Below, in pieces: positions 1-7,914 of a DNA stretch of 42,230 bases. A program made the position numbers and the translations under genes. The notes under the pieces were generated by a model that saw only the letters and a program-made list of their open reading frames with translations, did no database searches and had not been told where the DNA came from. Origin of the DNA: RGIG3528 sp964653855. GTDB lineage: Bacteria; Bacillota; Clostridia; Lachnospirales; Lachnospiraceae. The stretch lies in the NCBI GenBank assembly GCA_964653855.1, contig CAZZFV010000016.1, forward strand, positions 1 through 42,230. Direction: 5' to 3'. Every line of letters begins with the position of its first letter. The first letter of the stretch is position 1.

Positions 1-1025
1 ACGATCTGCTCAACGAAGCCGCCGAGTGAAGGAGCTACATAAGCGATAGGAGAGAAAACACCCGAATCCTCGATTGATTCCTTAACGCCTGCGCTATTTG
101 TAAATTCGTAAACTACCTTAACATAGCACTTTGAATCGGCGGAATTGTACTTGATCTTACCACCTGTTGTGGAGAATGTAACAGACTTGTTCTGTGTCTT
201 GTCCGTTGAGAACTTGAGCTTCTTGGAATCGTAGTTCAAAGATACGCCGTTCTCATCGTAAACCTTTACTTCAGGTGTAACCGCTGCACTCTTGTTGCCT
301 ACACCTGTGATATCCTTATCCGATCCGATTGTTGCATCGCCATAGCTAAGCCAGATCACTGCGGGATCGCCTGTATGCATTGTGATGTCTGCGGAACCGA
401 GTGAGCTTACCTGGAAACGATACGTAACGCCTTCGGTAAGACCCGCAACAGTTACGGTGTTACCGGATACGCCCATGGTAGGCTTAACGTCAAGGAGATA
501 TTCCTTGCCTGTTGTTGTGAGCTTAACGCGGTTTACGGTAACCTTTGCTGCCTTAGCTGCTGCTTCGCTCGCAAATGTAATCGTAACAGCGTTCCAAGCC
601 GTCTGCTTAGCCCATGTTGCGGATACTTCGGGTGTAGCGGTAACCACTGCGGGAGCCTTAACGGTAACCTTAACGGTACCTGCATATGTAAGACCCGATG
701 CGGAAACCGTAACGCTCAAAGAAATGTTTGCGGAGCCGTAGCCGACTGCGGTAACTACACCGTTGTCAACCGTTGCAACCTTTTCGTTGCTGGACTTCCA
801 AACCTTGGTCTTTGCGTCTTTTGCAGCCGCATAACCTGTAGCGCCGTAGAAGTTTAACTTTGCGGTTGTGTCGCCGATCTTGTCGAGAGTGATCTCTTGT
901 CCGGCTGTTGTCTTGTCAACGCCGATTGTAACAAGATTGGCTGCCTTAACGCCTGTAGCGGGGATCATGGTGATGATCATTGCTGCCGCAAGCACTAAGG
1001 AAAGCTTCTTAAAGAAACTCTTCAT
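1..1025 (-). CDS. Secreted Ig-like (Big_2-type) surface protein, 3' end beyond window
   Basis: The gene starts at ATG 1023-1025, preceded by a strong SD (AAGGAGGAAG, 1031-1040), and runs off the left edge, so about 341 N-terminal codons are visible. The protein opens with a classic signal peptide: MKSFFKKLS, a hydrophobic core, then a likely cleavage site near TGVKA. It continues with a bacterial Ig-like segment whose features are WKSSNEKVATVDNGVVTAVG and an alternating Val/Thr strand pattern, followed by fibronectin-like or Ig-like beta-rich sequence. This points to an exported, probably cell-surface, adhesion or wall protein; the anchor or catalytic part, if any, lies outside the window. 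No enzyme motif is visible. A long structured leader precedes it. Identity beyond 'Ig-like secreted protein' is not supported. Confidence 0.75.
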   Translation of the reverse strand, partial: MKSFFKKLSLVLAAAMIITMIPATGVKAANLVTIGVDKTTAGQEITLDKIGDTTAKLNFYGATGYAAAKDAKTKVWKSSNEKVATVDNGVVTAVGYGSANISLSVTVSASGLTYAGTVKVTVKAPAVVTATPEVSATWAKQTAWNAVTITFASEAAAKAAKVTVNRVKLTTTGKEYLLDVKPTMGVSGNTVTVAGLTEGVTYRFQVSSLGSADITMHTGDPAVIWLSYGDATIGSDKDITGVGNKSAAVTPEVKVYDENGVSLNYDSKKLKFSTDKTQNKSVTFSTTGGKIKYNSADSKCYVKVVYEFTNSAGVKESIEDSGVFSPIAYVAPSLGGFVEQI

Positions 1026-1056
1026 TATTTCTTCCTCCTTAAAGAATAAATGATCC

Positions 1057-1131
1057 GACAGATTAAGATCCGTCTTACGGATATGCGTATGAAGTGCAAC
1101 GCACATCCACGCAACTCTGGTTTAATCTGCC
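1057..1131 (-). ncRNA. Candidate structured 5' leader RNA (three-way junction)
   Basis: Read on the minus strand, just upstream of the surface-protein SD, three helices nest into a three-way junction. P1 is GGCAGATTAA (1122-1131) with TTAATCTGTC (1057-1066), 10 bp including one G-U. P2 is an irregular hairpin, 1084-1113, with TGCGT/ACGCA at its base and GTGC/GCAC at its tip. P3 is ATCCG/CGGAT closing a 5-nt loop, 1068-1082. A second CGGAT copy (1052-1056) could compete for the same ATCCG arm. It does not match any riboswitch consensus I know (purine, c-di-GMP, TPP and SAM were considered). The function is inferred only from fold and position. Confidence 0.4.
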
Positions 1132-1140
1132 CTCCGTTCA

Positions 1141-1394
1141 AATCGGAACATGCAATTACCTTTAAGCCCGAAAGTCTCAAGTTTTATTCTCGGGACACGC
1201 GGCAAAAAAGGCCGGAGCTTGCAATATCCTGTTTAAACAGAATGTCTTGTGTCGGTTTAAGTGATATCCGCGGGATCGTGTATGGATGTGACACGTGTCG
1301 TAACCCCGCATGAAATCCTCAAAAACAGACCTGTGAATAGTTTATCGACAAAATGTGTCATTTTTGTGTCACGGGTATGACAAAAAGCGAAAAA
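1141..1394. other. Intergenic region between thrC and the surface-protein gene
   Basis: This is the upstream part of a 369-bp gene-free stretch. It holds a 12-bp perfect palindrome, CTGTTTAAACAG (1229-1240); a palindrome GACACGTGTC (about 1289-1298); and, on the minus strand, two TGACAC copies 11 bp apart (about 1355-1371). A CCCGA...TCGGG stem spans about 1168-1194. I see no convincing sigma-A promoter and no T-rich terminator after thrC. The dyads suggest a regulated promoter for the surface-protein gene. Confidence 0.35.
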
Positions 1395-2891
1395 TCAAGG
1401 TTTTTGGTCGATTTTCAAAAAGTTTTTCGCGGATTTTTCCATGTCGCACGGATCGCATACCGTATTATGGCAAATTTGGGCGGTTTTCAGGTCTTTTACG
1501 GCTCCCGGAACCGGTACTCCCGAAATTTCGTTTAAAATCTCCGTGAGCTTAAGGTCGTCCGCGCTTTCATGCGCGTCACCCGTTATGCTCTTTAATACCG
1601 CGCGCGGAAATTTGTAGGGGCTTGCGGTTGACGCGATGAGTGTCTTTGTCGTGTCACTTGTTTTTGTCGCATAGTCCGCATAAACGCTTGCAGCAACGGC
1701 GGTATGTGTGTCGATCACATAGTTGTATTTATCAAATATCTCCTTAATTGTGTGTGATACCTTTTCGTCGTCCGCGTAACCTTCCGAAAAATCGGAGAGA
1801 TTAAAGCGTACACTGTCAGACACCGTGTATTTGCCTTTATTTTTAAGGTCACCCATAAGGCTCTTTAATTCTTCCGAATCCTCACCGCACGCGTAAAAAA
1901 GGAGCCGCTCCAAGTTAGACGAAACAAGAATGTCCATCGAGGGGGATGTGGTAAGATAAAAATCACGGTTTTTGTCGTATGTGCCCGTTTCAAAAAAGTC
2001 AAAAAGTACTTTGTTGCGGTTTGAGGCGCAAATAAGGCGGTTAACCGGCAGTCCCATTTTTTTTGCATACCACGCGGCAAGGATATTCCCAAAATTTCCC
2101 GTGGGAACGGTGATGTTTATTGGCTCGTTTTCTTTGATTGCGCCCGACATGATCATCCTCGAATATCCCCAGACATAATAAACGATTTGCGGCACAAGTC
2201 GTCCGATGTTGATTGAGTTTGCGCTTGAAAGCACAAAACCGTTTTCCTTTAATTCGTCCGTAAAAGTTTTATCCGCAAACATTTGCTTTACACGCGTTTG
2301 GGCATCGTCAAAGTTACCGTTGATCGCGATTACACATGTATTTTTGCCCTTTTCCGTAACCATTTGGAGCTCCTGGATACGGGAGACGCCTGCCTTCGGA
2401 TAGTAAACGATTATCCTTGTGCCCGGCACATCCGAAAATCCCGAAAGCGCCGCCTTACCCGTATCGCCGGACGTAGCCGTAAGAATCACAACTTCTTCCT
2501 TTACGCCGTTTTTACGCGCCGCGGTTGTGAGTAAATGCGGGAGAATCGAGAGCGCCATATCCTTAAAGGCTATCGTTTTTCCGTGGAAAAGCTCGAGAAA
2601 ATACGCGTTTGCGGCGGGGTGCACCGCACAGATTTCCGGGATGTCGAATTTTTCGTCGTACGCCGAATCGATGCAATTTTTAAGTTCGCTTTCCGTAAAG
2701 TCCGTGAAGAACAGTTTCATGACTTCATACGCGATTTCACGGTAAGACATCTTTGTGAGCTCTTTTGTGCTTACATTAAAATGAGGAATCGTTTCCGGCA
2801 CAAAAAGCCCGCCGTCATCGGAAATTCCCTTTAAAATTGCTTCTGACGCCGTGATGCGAAGTTCCGAATTTCTTGTGGATAAATATTTCAT
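1395..2891 (-). CDS. thrC: Threonine synthase
   Basis: This is the PLP-dependent enzyme that converts O-phospho-L-homoserine to L-threonine, the last step of threonine biosynthesis, in the cytosol. At 498 aa it has the length of the longer (E. coli/yeast-like) threonine synthase class. The N-terminus has the family pattern MKYLSTRNS...GISDDGGLFVPE. The PLP-lysine motif HGKTIAFKDMA is near residue 105, the phosphate-binding SGDTGKAAL motif near 145, and PTGNFGNILAA near 265. The ATG at 2889-2891 follows AAAGGA at a suitable distance. It lies 80 bp downstream of the AP2-like gene and may be cotranscribed with it. No T-box leader fits in the space. No other threonine genes are adjacent. Confidence 0.95.
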   Translation of the reverse strand: MKYLSTRNSELRITASEAILKGISDDGGLFVPETIPHFNVSTKELTKMSYREIAYEVMKLFFTDFTESELKNCIDSAYDEKFDIPEICAVHPAANAYFLELFHGKTIAFKDMALSILPHLLTTAARKNGVKEEVVILTATSGDTGKAALSGFSDVPGTRIIVYYPKAGVSRIQELQMVTEKGKNTCVIAINGNFDDAQTRVKQMFADKTFTDELKENGFVLSSANSINIGRLVPQIVYYVWGYSRMIMSGAIKENEPINITVPTGNFGNILAAWYAKKMGLPVNRLICASNRNKVLFDFFETGTYDKNRDFYLTTSPSMDILVSSNLERLLFYACGEDSEELKSLMGDLKNKGKYTVSDSVRFNLSDFSEGYADDEKVSHTIKEIFDKYNYVIDTHTAVAASVYADYATKTSDTTKTLIASTASPYKFPRAVLKSITGDAHESADDLKLTEILNEISGVPVPGAVKDLKTAQICHNTVCDPCDMEKSAKNFLKIDQKP

Positions 2892-2971
2892 GATTTATTT
2901 TCCTTTCTTATCTTATTCTCATTTTATTCTCATATTTTTTTTAACCCACGGTTTCTTAATTTTATTGTTTT

Positions 2972-3787
2972 TTAATCCCGTGATTTCTTAATTTCATAAT
3001 TTCTAATCGTATCCGCCACTCTCACGCGGTTAAGTAAAGAAATATATTCTATGTCCGAAAGTGTGTCAATATAATTTGTCACAAAATTAATTTTGACTCC
3101 TCTTTCGTTTAAAATCATCGCAGCCTTGTTGTAGGCTATTGCCGCTTCCGTTTCGTCCTTATAGCGTCCCACAACGATGTCGCTTTTCACGTGGATTTTG
3201 GTGACATAGGTTGTGATTCCGTTTTTTGTGGAGCTTATAACCCCTCTGTAATTATTGATGATTTTGATATTTGAGTAACGCATGTCGTAAGGGTCGCCGT
3301 TTGCAAAGACGTAGTCACGTCCTTCCGTCTGAAAAGGCTTTATTCCGTAGCGTGACATAATATTAATCTGGCTTCCGTATTGCTCCGTAAATATGTGACC
3401 GCCGCGCATTTGAACCGCATGCTTCGAATAATAAAAAAGGTCGTCCGTGTCAAAAGTGAATACCGTATCGACCGAATAAAAATAGAGAAAATAAGATTTT
3501 TCGAGATAAATCGGATTTTTGATATAAACACCACGGTCACGGAAATTTAAGAGGGTGACGACTTTTTGAAACGAAAGCGAAAGTGAACCGTTATTTTTAT
3601 ACATATCTATACAGGAAAGAAGCTTTGTGTCGCCATACAAAATTTCTTTTGCGAATGCGTAGGCACTTGCCGCCGCTTCTTCACTTTCAAAAGAACCGAG
3701 ACTTATGTGGCGCCCTTTATAGGTCACCGATGCACGGAAAACGGAATTTCCTATTTTATTTTTTATTTCAAAAACACCTTTTTCCAT
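2972..3787 (-). CDS. AP2-like/degenerate HNH-type protein
   Basis: 271 aa of unknown function. Residues about 15-52 (FRASVTYKGRHISLGSFES plus an alanine-rich helix) and about 190-232 (YVTKIHVKSDIVVGRYKDE plus AAIAYNKAAMILNE) each resemble a bacterial AP2 DNA-binding repeat: three strands and a helix. Between them, NGDPYDMRYSNIKI (about 163-176) matches the DHxNGDxLDNRxSNLRI core of HNH homing endonucleases. The catalytic His is replaced (VFANG), so nuclease activity is unlikely; it may be a domesticated DNA-binding protein. The gene begins only 25 nt after the 3' end of rnpB. The ATG at 3785-3787 has no visible SD; the upstream sequence is A/T-rich. It is either translated weakly from rnpB-containing transcripts or has an unseen signal. 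Confidence 0.65.
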   Translation of the reverse strand: MEKGVFEIKNKIGNSVFRASVTYKGRHISLGSFESEEAAASAYAFAKEILYGDTKLLSCIDMYKNNGSLSLSFQKVVTLLNFRDRGVYIKNPIYLEKSYFLYFYSVDTVFTFDTDDLFYYSKHAVQMRGGHIFTEQYGSQINIMSRYGIKPFQTEGRDYVFANGDPYDMRYSNIKIINNYRGVISSTKNGITTYVTKIHVKSDIVVGRYKDETEAAIAYNKAAMILNERGVKINFVTNYIDTLSDIEYISLLNRVRVADTIRNYEIKKSRD

Positions 3788-3812
3788 ATGTATTCAATAT
3801 ATTTTAACAACT

Positions 3813-4167
3813 CGAGCGGCACCGTAAGCCGGGTTATGTTTTAGGCTGTCATCTTTCTTGACTGGGCGTTACCGCACAGCTCCGATACAAGGTTTCCCCT
3901 GTATCACGCGACCTACCCGTAAGCACGGCGGGCAACCGTATCGCTTACATGTTTGGTCTTGCTTCGGATGGGGTTTACATTAGCCCCACGTGTTACCACA
4001 TGGGTGGTGGTCTCTTACACCGCCGTTTCAGCATCACCGGGAATCCCGGCTGTTTCTTTTCTGTTGCACTTTCCTTCAGGTCACCCTGACCGGCCGTTAG
4101 CCGGCATCCTGCCCTGTGAAGCCCGGACTTTCCTCAGGATTGCTCCCGCGACCGCCCGTGCCGCTCG
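3813..4167 (-). ncRNA. rnpB: RNase P RNA
   Basis: This is the catalytic RNA of ribonuclease P, which removes 5' leaders from pre-tRNA. Read on the minus strand it contains the universal block GAGGAAAGTCCGGGCTTC (within about 4120-4140), followed by CAGGGCAGGATGCCGG and GGTCAGGGTGACCTGAAGG, and near the 3' end the conserved CCCGGCTTACGG. The two ends pair perfectly as P1 (CGAGCGGCAC at 4158-4167 with GTGCCGCTCG at 3813-3822), giving 355 nt, normal for a bacterial type A molecule. The length and type are by inspection only. It sits 29 nt downstream of the nucleoside-kinase stop. The A/T-rich stretch after P1 may help termination but is not a clean T-run. Confidence 0.96.
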
Positions 4168-4171
4168 AAAT

Positions 4172-4200
4172 ATTATTTTGTTGATTGCCTCCGCTGTTAT
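4172..4200 (-). promoter_or_regulatory. Possible rnpB promoter
   Basis: Read on the minus strand, ATAACA (4195-4200) and AATAAT (4172-4177) are separated by exactly 17 bp and place +1 at about 4165-4167, the expected 5' end of rnpB. The -35 box would overlap the stop codon of the upstream kinase gene. The match is moderate (4/6 and 5/6). Confidence 0.45.
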
Positions 4201-5843
4201 ACCGGGAAGCAGCTTCCGCCGATAAACTCGCGAAGCACCGAATTACGCGGTACCGTGTCGCCGGGCGCCGAGAGGAAGAAGTCAAGGAACTTTAAAAGTC
4301 TCTTTGCTTCAAGGTACTCGGGGCTGTCTTCGGGAACGCTGAAAAGTACCGGTTCCGCATAGAGCTTAAGCTCCGGGAGCTCATAAATGAGCGCCGAATT
4401 AAAGAACACATCCGCGCCTTCCTGGAACGGGAAAATGTTTTCTTCTTCGCCCTTTCTCACCGACGGCCACATGGAAATCGTTTTTTCAGCTGACGCTCCG
4501 CGTGTGCGTGCGTCACGCACGATTCTTCTTATGAGCCGCGCATCCGTTGTCGGAATGCGGTTGTGCTCGTCGATATTAAGCTGCGTGAGCGCGGAAATAT
4601 AAATCTTGAATTTGCTTTCCTTAGGGAGCGAATGCGAAAGCTCGTCATTTAACCCATGTATTCCTTCTATTACAAGAATATCGCCCTTTTCGAGAGTTTT
4701 AAAGTTTCCCTTGTATTCACGGTGTCCCGTCTTAAAGTTAAACGACGGAATTTCTACCGTTTTACCTGCAAGTAAATCCGTCATATCGCGGTTGAAGCCT
4801 TCTACGTCGATCGCTTCAAGGCACTCGAAGTTGTAATTACCGTCCGCGTCCTTAGGCGTGTCTTCGCGGTTTTTAAAGTAATCGTCCACTCCGATCGGAT
4901 GAGGATTAAAGCCGAGTGTCTTAAGCTCCACCGAAAGCCTGTGGGAAAACGTTGTTTTACCCGACGACGAAGGGCCCGCAATCATTACGAATTTCACACC
5001 CGGGCGCGACTTGATTTCCGCCGCAATGTCCGCAATCTTCTTTTCCATGAATGCTTCCTGGACAAGGATTATGTCGTTTATCCGCCCTTCGCATATGGCG
5101 TCGTTCATCTGACCCACGGTCGTGATGCCCATGATTCTGCCCCAATCGTCGCTTTCCTTAAGTGCGTTAAAGAGCTTCATACGGTTGTGAAAAGCGGGGA
5201 CCACATTCGGCGCGTGACGCTCCGGCGCAATAAGCATGAGTCCTTTTTCGTAAGGAATAATGTCAAAGTGCTTCAAAATTCCCGTTGAAATCGGCATATA
5301 ACCGTAAAAATAATCTTCGTAATCCTCAAGCGAAAAAACATTCACCTTTGACACACGGCGGTATTTGAAAAGGCGCTCCTTGTCGGGCATATTGTGGGAC
5401 AGGAAAATTTTGCGCGCGTCTGCCGTGTTTACGGAATGCTTCATTATCGGAATGTCGCGCTTTACGAGTTCAGTCATTTCAGACTTAATTTTCATGACGG
5501 TTTCCGTTGTAACTTCGTAATCGATAAGCTCCGTGTAGAGCCCCGTACCCACCTTGTGCATGATTCTCACGTTTTTGCCGCCGAGCCCCGTGATATTGTT
5601 GATTGCCTTAAGAAGCACAAGCACAAGTCCGCGGGCGTAGGTTTTGTTTCCGATGTCCGTTTCGGTATCAAGAAATTCTATTTTGTCTCCGTCGTGCGGT
5701 TTCTTAAAAAGTTCCTTTATGACGCCGTTTACGGACGCGAGTATTATGGGGTAATCATATTTTCCCGCAAAGCCTGCCGCAATGTCAGAAAGTGAGACGC
5801 CTACAGGATAATCATATTCCTTATTTAAAACGGTTAATTTCAT
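4197..5843 (-). CDS. TGS-domain nucleoside (uridine-type) kinase
   Basis: 548 aa with a ThrRS-like N-terminus: TGS domain at about 1-60 (MKLTVLNKEYDYPVG), then a segment like the second-additional domain of threonyl-tRNA synthetase. A C-terminal P-loop kinase of the phosphoribulokinase/uridine kinase family follows, with Walker A GPSSSGKTT at 290-298, a following PIGVDDYFKNR substrate-side motif, and ILVIEGIHGLND. Family members of this architecture are annotated as nucleoside kinases; the substrate (probably a pyrimidine nucleoside) is inferred, and the role of the TGS half is unknown. The start at 5841-5843 uses a GAGGAAA SD lying inside the end of trmK, with a 23-bp gene overlap, so translation is probably coupled. 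rnpB follows directly downstream. Confidence 0.85.
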   Translation of the reverse strand: MKLTVLNKEYDYPVGVSLSDIAAGFAGKYDYPIILASVNGVIKELFKKPHDGDKIEFLDTETDIGNKTYARGLVLVLLKAINNITGLGGKNVRIMHKVGTGLYTELIDYEVTTETVMKIKSEMTELVKRDIPIMKHSVNTADARKIFLSHNMPDKERLFKYRRVSKVNVFSLEDYEDYFYGYMPISTGILKHFDIIPYEKGLMLIAPERHAPNVVPAFHNRMKLFNALKESDDWGRIMGITTVGQMNDAICEGRINDIILVQEAFMEKKIADIAAEIKSRPGVKFVMIAGPSSSGKTTFSHRLSVELKTLGFNPHPIGVDDYFKNREDTPKDADGNYNFECLEAIDVEGFNRDMTDLLAGKTVEIPSFNFKTGHREYKGNFKTLEKGDILVIEGIHGLNDELSHSLPKESKFKIYISALTQLNIDEHNRIPTTDARLIRRIVRDARTRGASAEKTISMWPSVRKGEEENIFPFQEGADVFFNSALIYELPELKLYAEPVLFSVPEDSPEYLEAKRLLKFLDFFLSAPGDTVPRNSVLREFIGGSCFPV

Positions 5844-6624
5844 ATTGTATTTCCTCTATCTTTTTTTGCAAAACATCTTCCGGAAGGAAGCCCGGGTCAT
5901 CCGAATCAAAATTTTTGCCGGGGTACTCGGCCTTCACCTTTTCATATTTTTCCAAGTATATCTCACGCACATACCGGTATCTTTCTTCTTCTTTTTTCAA
6001 AAATTCGAGGTAGATATCTGTGGGAACGGCAGGGAGCATATAGTGGAAATCAAGTGACGCTAAGGCACCGGACAATCCGGAATCACATGACTTATCCGCG
6101 TTATGCGTGTCAACTAAAGTATCGGTGTTATCCGCATCGGCGGCGTTAACTTTTCCCCCAACATAATGCACAAGATACCCGAAATAAAACTTGTTTGATT
6201 CCTTACATATCTCTTTTTTTGATATTTCAAAGCCGTGCGACAAAAGCCACGATTCAAAATCCTTGATTTCGGATTGCGGTGACAAAATAAGCTCTTTTGC
6301 GGATGCGGCAACTTTGAAGCCGTTTTTTAAAATACTCGTTATAAGGCGTCCGCCCATTCCCGAAATCAGGATGCTTTCGGTTTCGCCCGGCACATATTTA
6401 TCGAGACCGTTCGAAAGCCTTGTTTCTATTTTGTTGTTTAGGTTGTGCTCCGTGATATTTTTATTCGCCGCCTTAAGCGGTCCGATACGCAAATCGGACG
6501 CAATTATCCTGTCGCAGACGTTGCTTTCGATAAGTGCGATGTCGATAAGCGCGTGATCGCAGCCTATATCCGAAAGCGTGCGGCATGAAACAAGGGATGC
6601 GAGCATCGAGAGTCTGTTGTCCAT
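5821..6624 (-). CDS. trmK: tRNA (adenine(22)-N1)-methyltransferase, TrmK family
   Basis: 267-aa class I SAM-dependent methyltransferase. The N-terminal RLSMLASLV...LSDIGCDHALIDIAL (about 4-31) is the TrmK SAM-binding motif I. IIASDLRIGPLKAANKNI gives the next strand and acidic residue, and ILISGMGGRLITSIL (about 87-101) is the conserved GMGG catalytic-side motif. The family methylates A22 in the D-loop region of certain tRNAs. It follows sigA by 16 bp, as in Bacillus (sigA-yqfN), supporting the call. SD AAAGGA precedes the ATG at 6622-6624. The C-terminal half has an extended, poorly conserved insert around residues 155-195 (Asn/Asp/Ala-rich) before the terminal coiled segment. Confidence 0.93.
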   Translation of the reverse strand: MDNRLSMLASLVSCRTLSDIGCDHALIDIALIESNVCDRIIASDLRIGPLKAANKNITEHNLNNKIETRLSNGLDKYVPGETESILISGMGGRLITSILKNGFKVAASAKELILSPQSEIKDFESWLLSHGFEISKKEICKESNKFYFGYLVHYVGGKVNAADADNTDTLVDTHNADKSCDSGLSGALASLDFHYMLPAVPTDIYLEFLKKEEERYRYVREIYLEKYEKVKAEYPGKNFDSDDPGFLPEDVLQKKIEEIQYEINRFK

Positions 6625-6640
6625 TTATATAATTCCTTTA

Positions 6641-7816
6641 TCAATCAAGATAATCGCGAAGCTTTTTCGCTCTTGTGGGGTGACGGAGCTTGCGGAGCGC
6701 CTTTGCCTCTATCTGGCGGATACGCTCACGCGTAACGTTAAATTCCTTGCCCACCTCTTCAAGCGTGCGCTGGCGTCCGTCGTCAAGTCCGAAACGAAGG
6801 CGAAGCACCTTTTGCTCACGGTCGGTGAGTGTTGCGAGAACCTCGTTGATCTGCTCTTTGAGGAGTGTGAATGCCGCTGCCTCCTGAGGTGTGGGCATGT
6901 GGTCGTCCTCTATGAAATCGCCGAGGTGCGAATCTTCCTCTTCACCGATAGGTGTTTCGAGAGATACGGGCTCCTGCGAAATTTTTTGTATTTCACGCAC
7001 ACGTTCAACGGGGATTCCCATTTCCTTAGCGATTTCTTCGGGGCTCGGCTCACGTCCGAGTTCCTGGAGGAGCTGACGCTGCACGCGGATAAGCTTGTTG
7101 ATTGTTTCAACCATGTGGACGGGAATACGAATCGTACGCGCCTGATCGGCTATCGCACGCGTGATTGCCTGACGAATCCACCATGTTGCGTAGGTCGAAA
7201 ACTTGTAACCTTTGCGGTAATCAAATTTTTCGACGGCTTTTATGAGTCCTAAATTTCCTTCCTGGATAAGGTCAAGGAATTGCATGCCGCGTCCCACATA
7301 ACGCTTTGCGATTGAAACGACAAGACGGAGATTCGCCTCCGCAAGGCGGTTCTTTGCATCGGTGTCACCCTGCTCCATGCGCTTTGCGAGCACAAGCTCC
7401 TCGTCCGCCGTAAGAAGCGGAACCTTACCTATTTCCTTTAAATAAAGGCGCACGGGATCTTCAAGCGAAACGCCTTCGGGAATCGACAAGTCGATTTTTG
7501 AAAGTTCTTCTATTTCGTCAAGTCCGCTGATTTCGGAATCGATATCGGTGGTTTCAAGAAGGTCGTCGTCCTCTTCTCCCACAATGTTGTCGGAAATCCT
7601 GAGGACATCTATCCCCGCCTTATCAAGCTCGTCATAAACCTTTTCGGTTTTCTTTTCGTCAAGGTCGACGTCCTTCAACATATCATTTATCTCATTGATT
7701 TCGAGCGTGTTTTTCTTCTTCTGCCCGAGCGCAATGAGAGAATCGATCTTTGACTTAAGTTGGGCATTGCCCTCATCTGTTTCCATTAAATCGTCTGTTT
7801 CGTCAATATTCGTCAT
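6641..7816 (-). CDS. sigA: RNA polymerase primary sigma factor RpoD/SigA
   Basis: Housekeeping sigma-70, 391 aa from the ATG at 7814-7816, which has SD AAAGGAG at 5-nt spacing; an in-frame TTG 15 bp upstream overlaps that SD and is not a likely start. An acidic N-terminal region 1.1 comes first. Region 1.2 (DPVRLYLKEIGKVPLL) follows, then region 2 with the RNA polymerase and -10 binding segments (GNLGLIKAVEKFDYRKG, FSTYATWWIRQAITRAI), region 3, and region 4 with a C-terminal helix-turn-helix (TLEEVGKEFNVTRERIRQIE). It sits between dnaG and trmK in the classical macromolecular-synthesis order. The 98-bp gap to dnaG holds no clear terminator. Confidence 0.97.
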   Translation of the reverse strand: MTNIDETDDLMETDEGNAQLKSKIDSLIALGQKKKNTLEINEINDMLKDVDLDEKKTEKVYDELDKAGIDVLRISDNIVGEEDDDLLETTDIDSEISGLDEIEELSKIDLSIPEGVSLEDPVRLYLKEIGKVPLLTADEELVLAKRMEQGDTDAKNRLAEANLRLVVSIAKRYVGRGMQFLDLIQEGNLGLIKAVEKFDYRKGYKFSTYATWWIRQAITRAIADQARTIRIPVHMVETINKLIRVQRQLLQELGREPSPEEIAKEMGIPVERVREIQKISQEPVSLETPIGEEEDSHLGDFIEDDHMPTPQEAAAFTLLKEQINEVLATLTDREQKVLRLRFGLDDGRQRTLEEVGKEFNVTRERIRQIEAKALRKLRHPTRAKKLRDYLD

Positions 7817-7914
7817 AATTGCTCCTTTCAAGCATTCAATGTTTAATCTTCGTTATACAATAAGTTACTAAAGTTACTCTCTTTTTCCGGTGCTATTTTA
7901 CAAAAAAGCACTCA

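Noticed and set aside
2892..2971. T-box leader for thrC
   Set aside because: Only 80 bp between genes, with no T-box or specifier structure.
6578..7252. 224-codon plus-strand frame opposite trmK/sigA
   Set aside because: It lies antisense to the highly conserved sigA and has no SD or protein signature.
7817..7831. TTG start adding five residues to sigA
   Set aside because: The TTG overlaps the SD of the ATG at 7816, which is the better start; similar TTG extensions of the glycosyltransferase (17727), MATE (35457) and GlpO-like (40354) genes were rejected for the same kind of reason.
7832..7914. Terminator between dnaG and sigA
   Set aside because: A GTGCT/AGCAC stem is present, but it is only 5 bp and not followed by a T-run on the minus strand.
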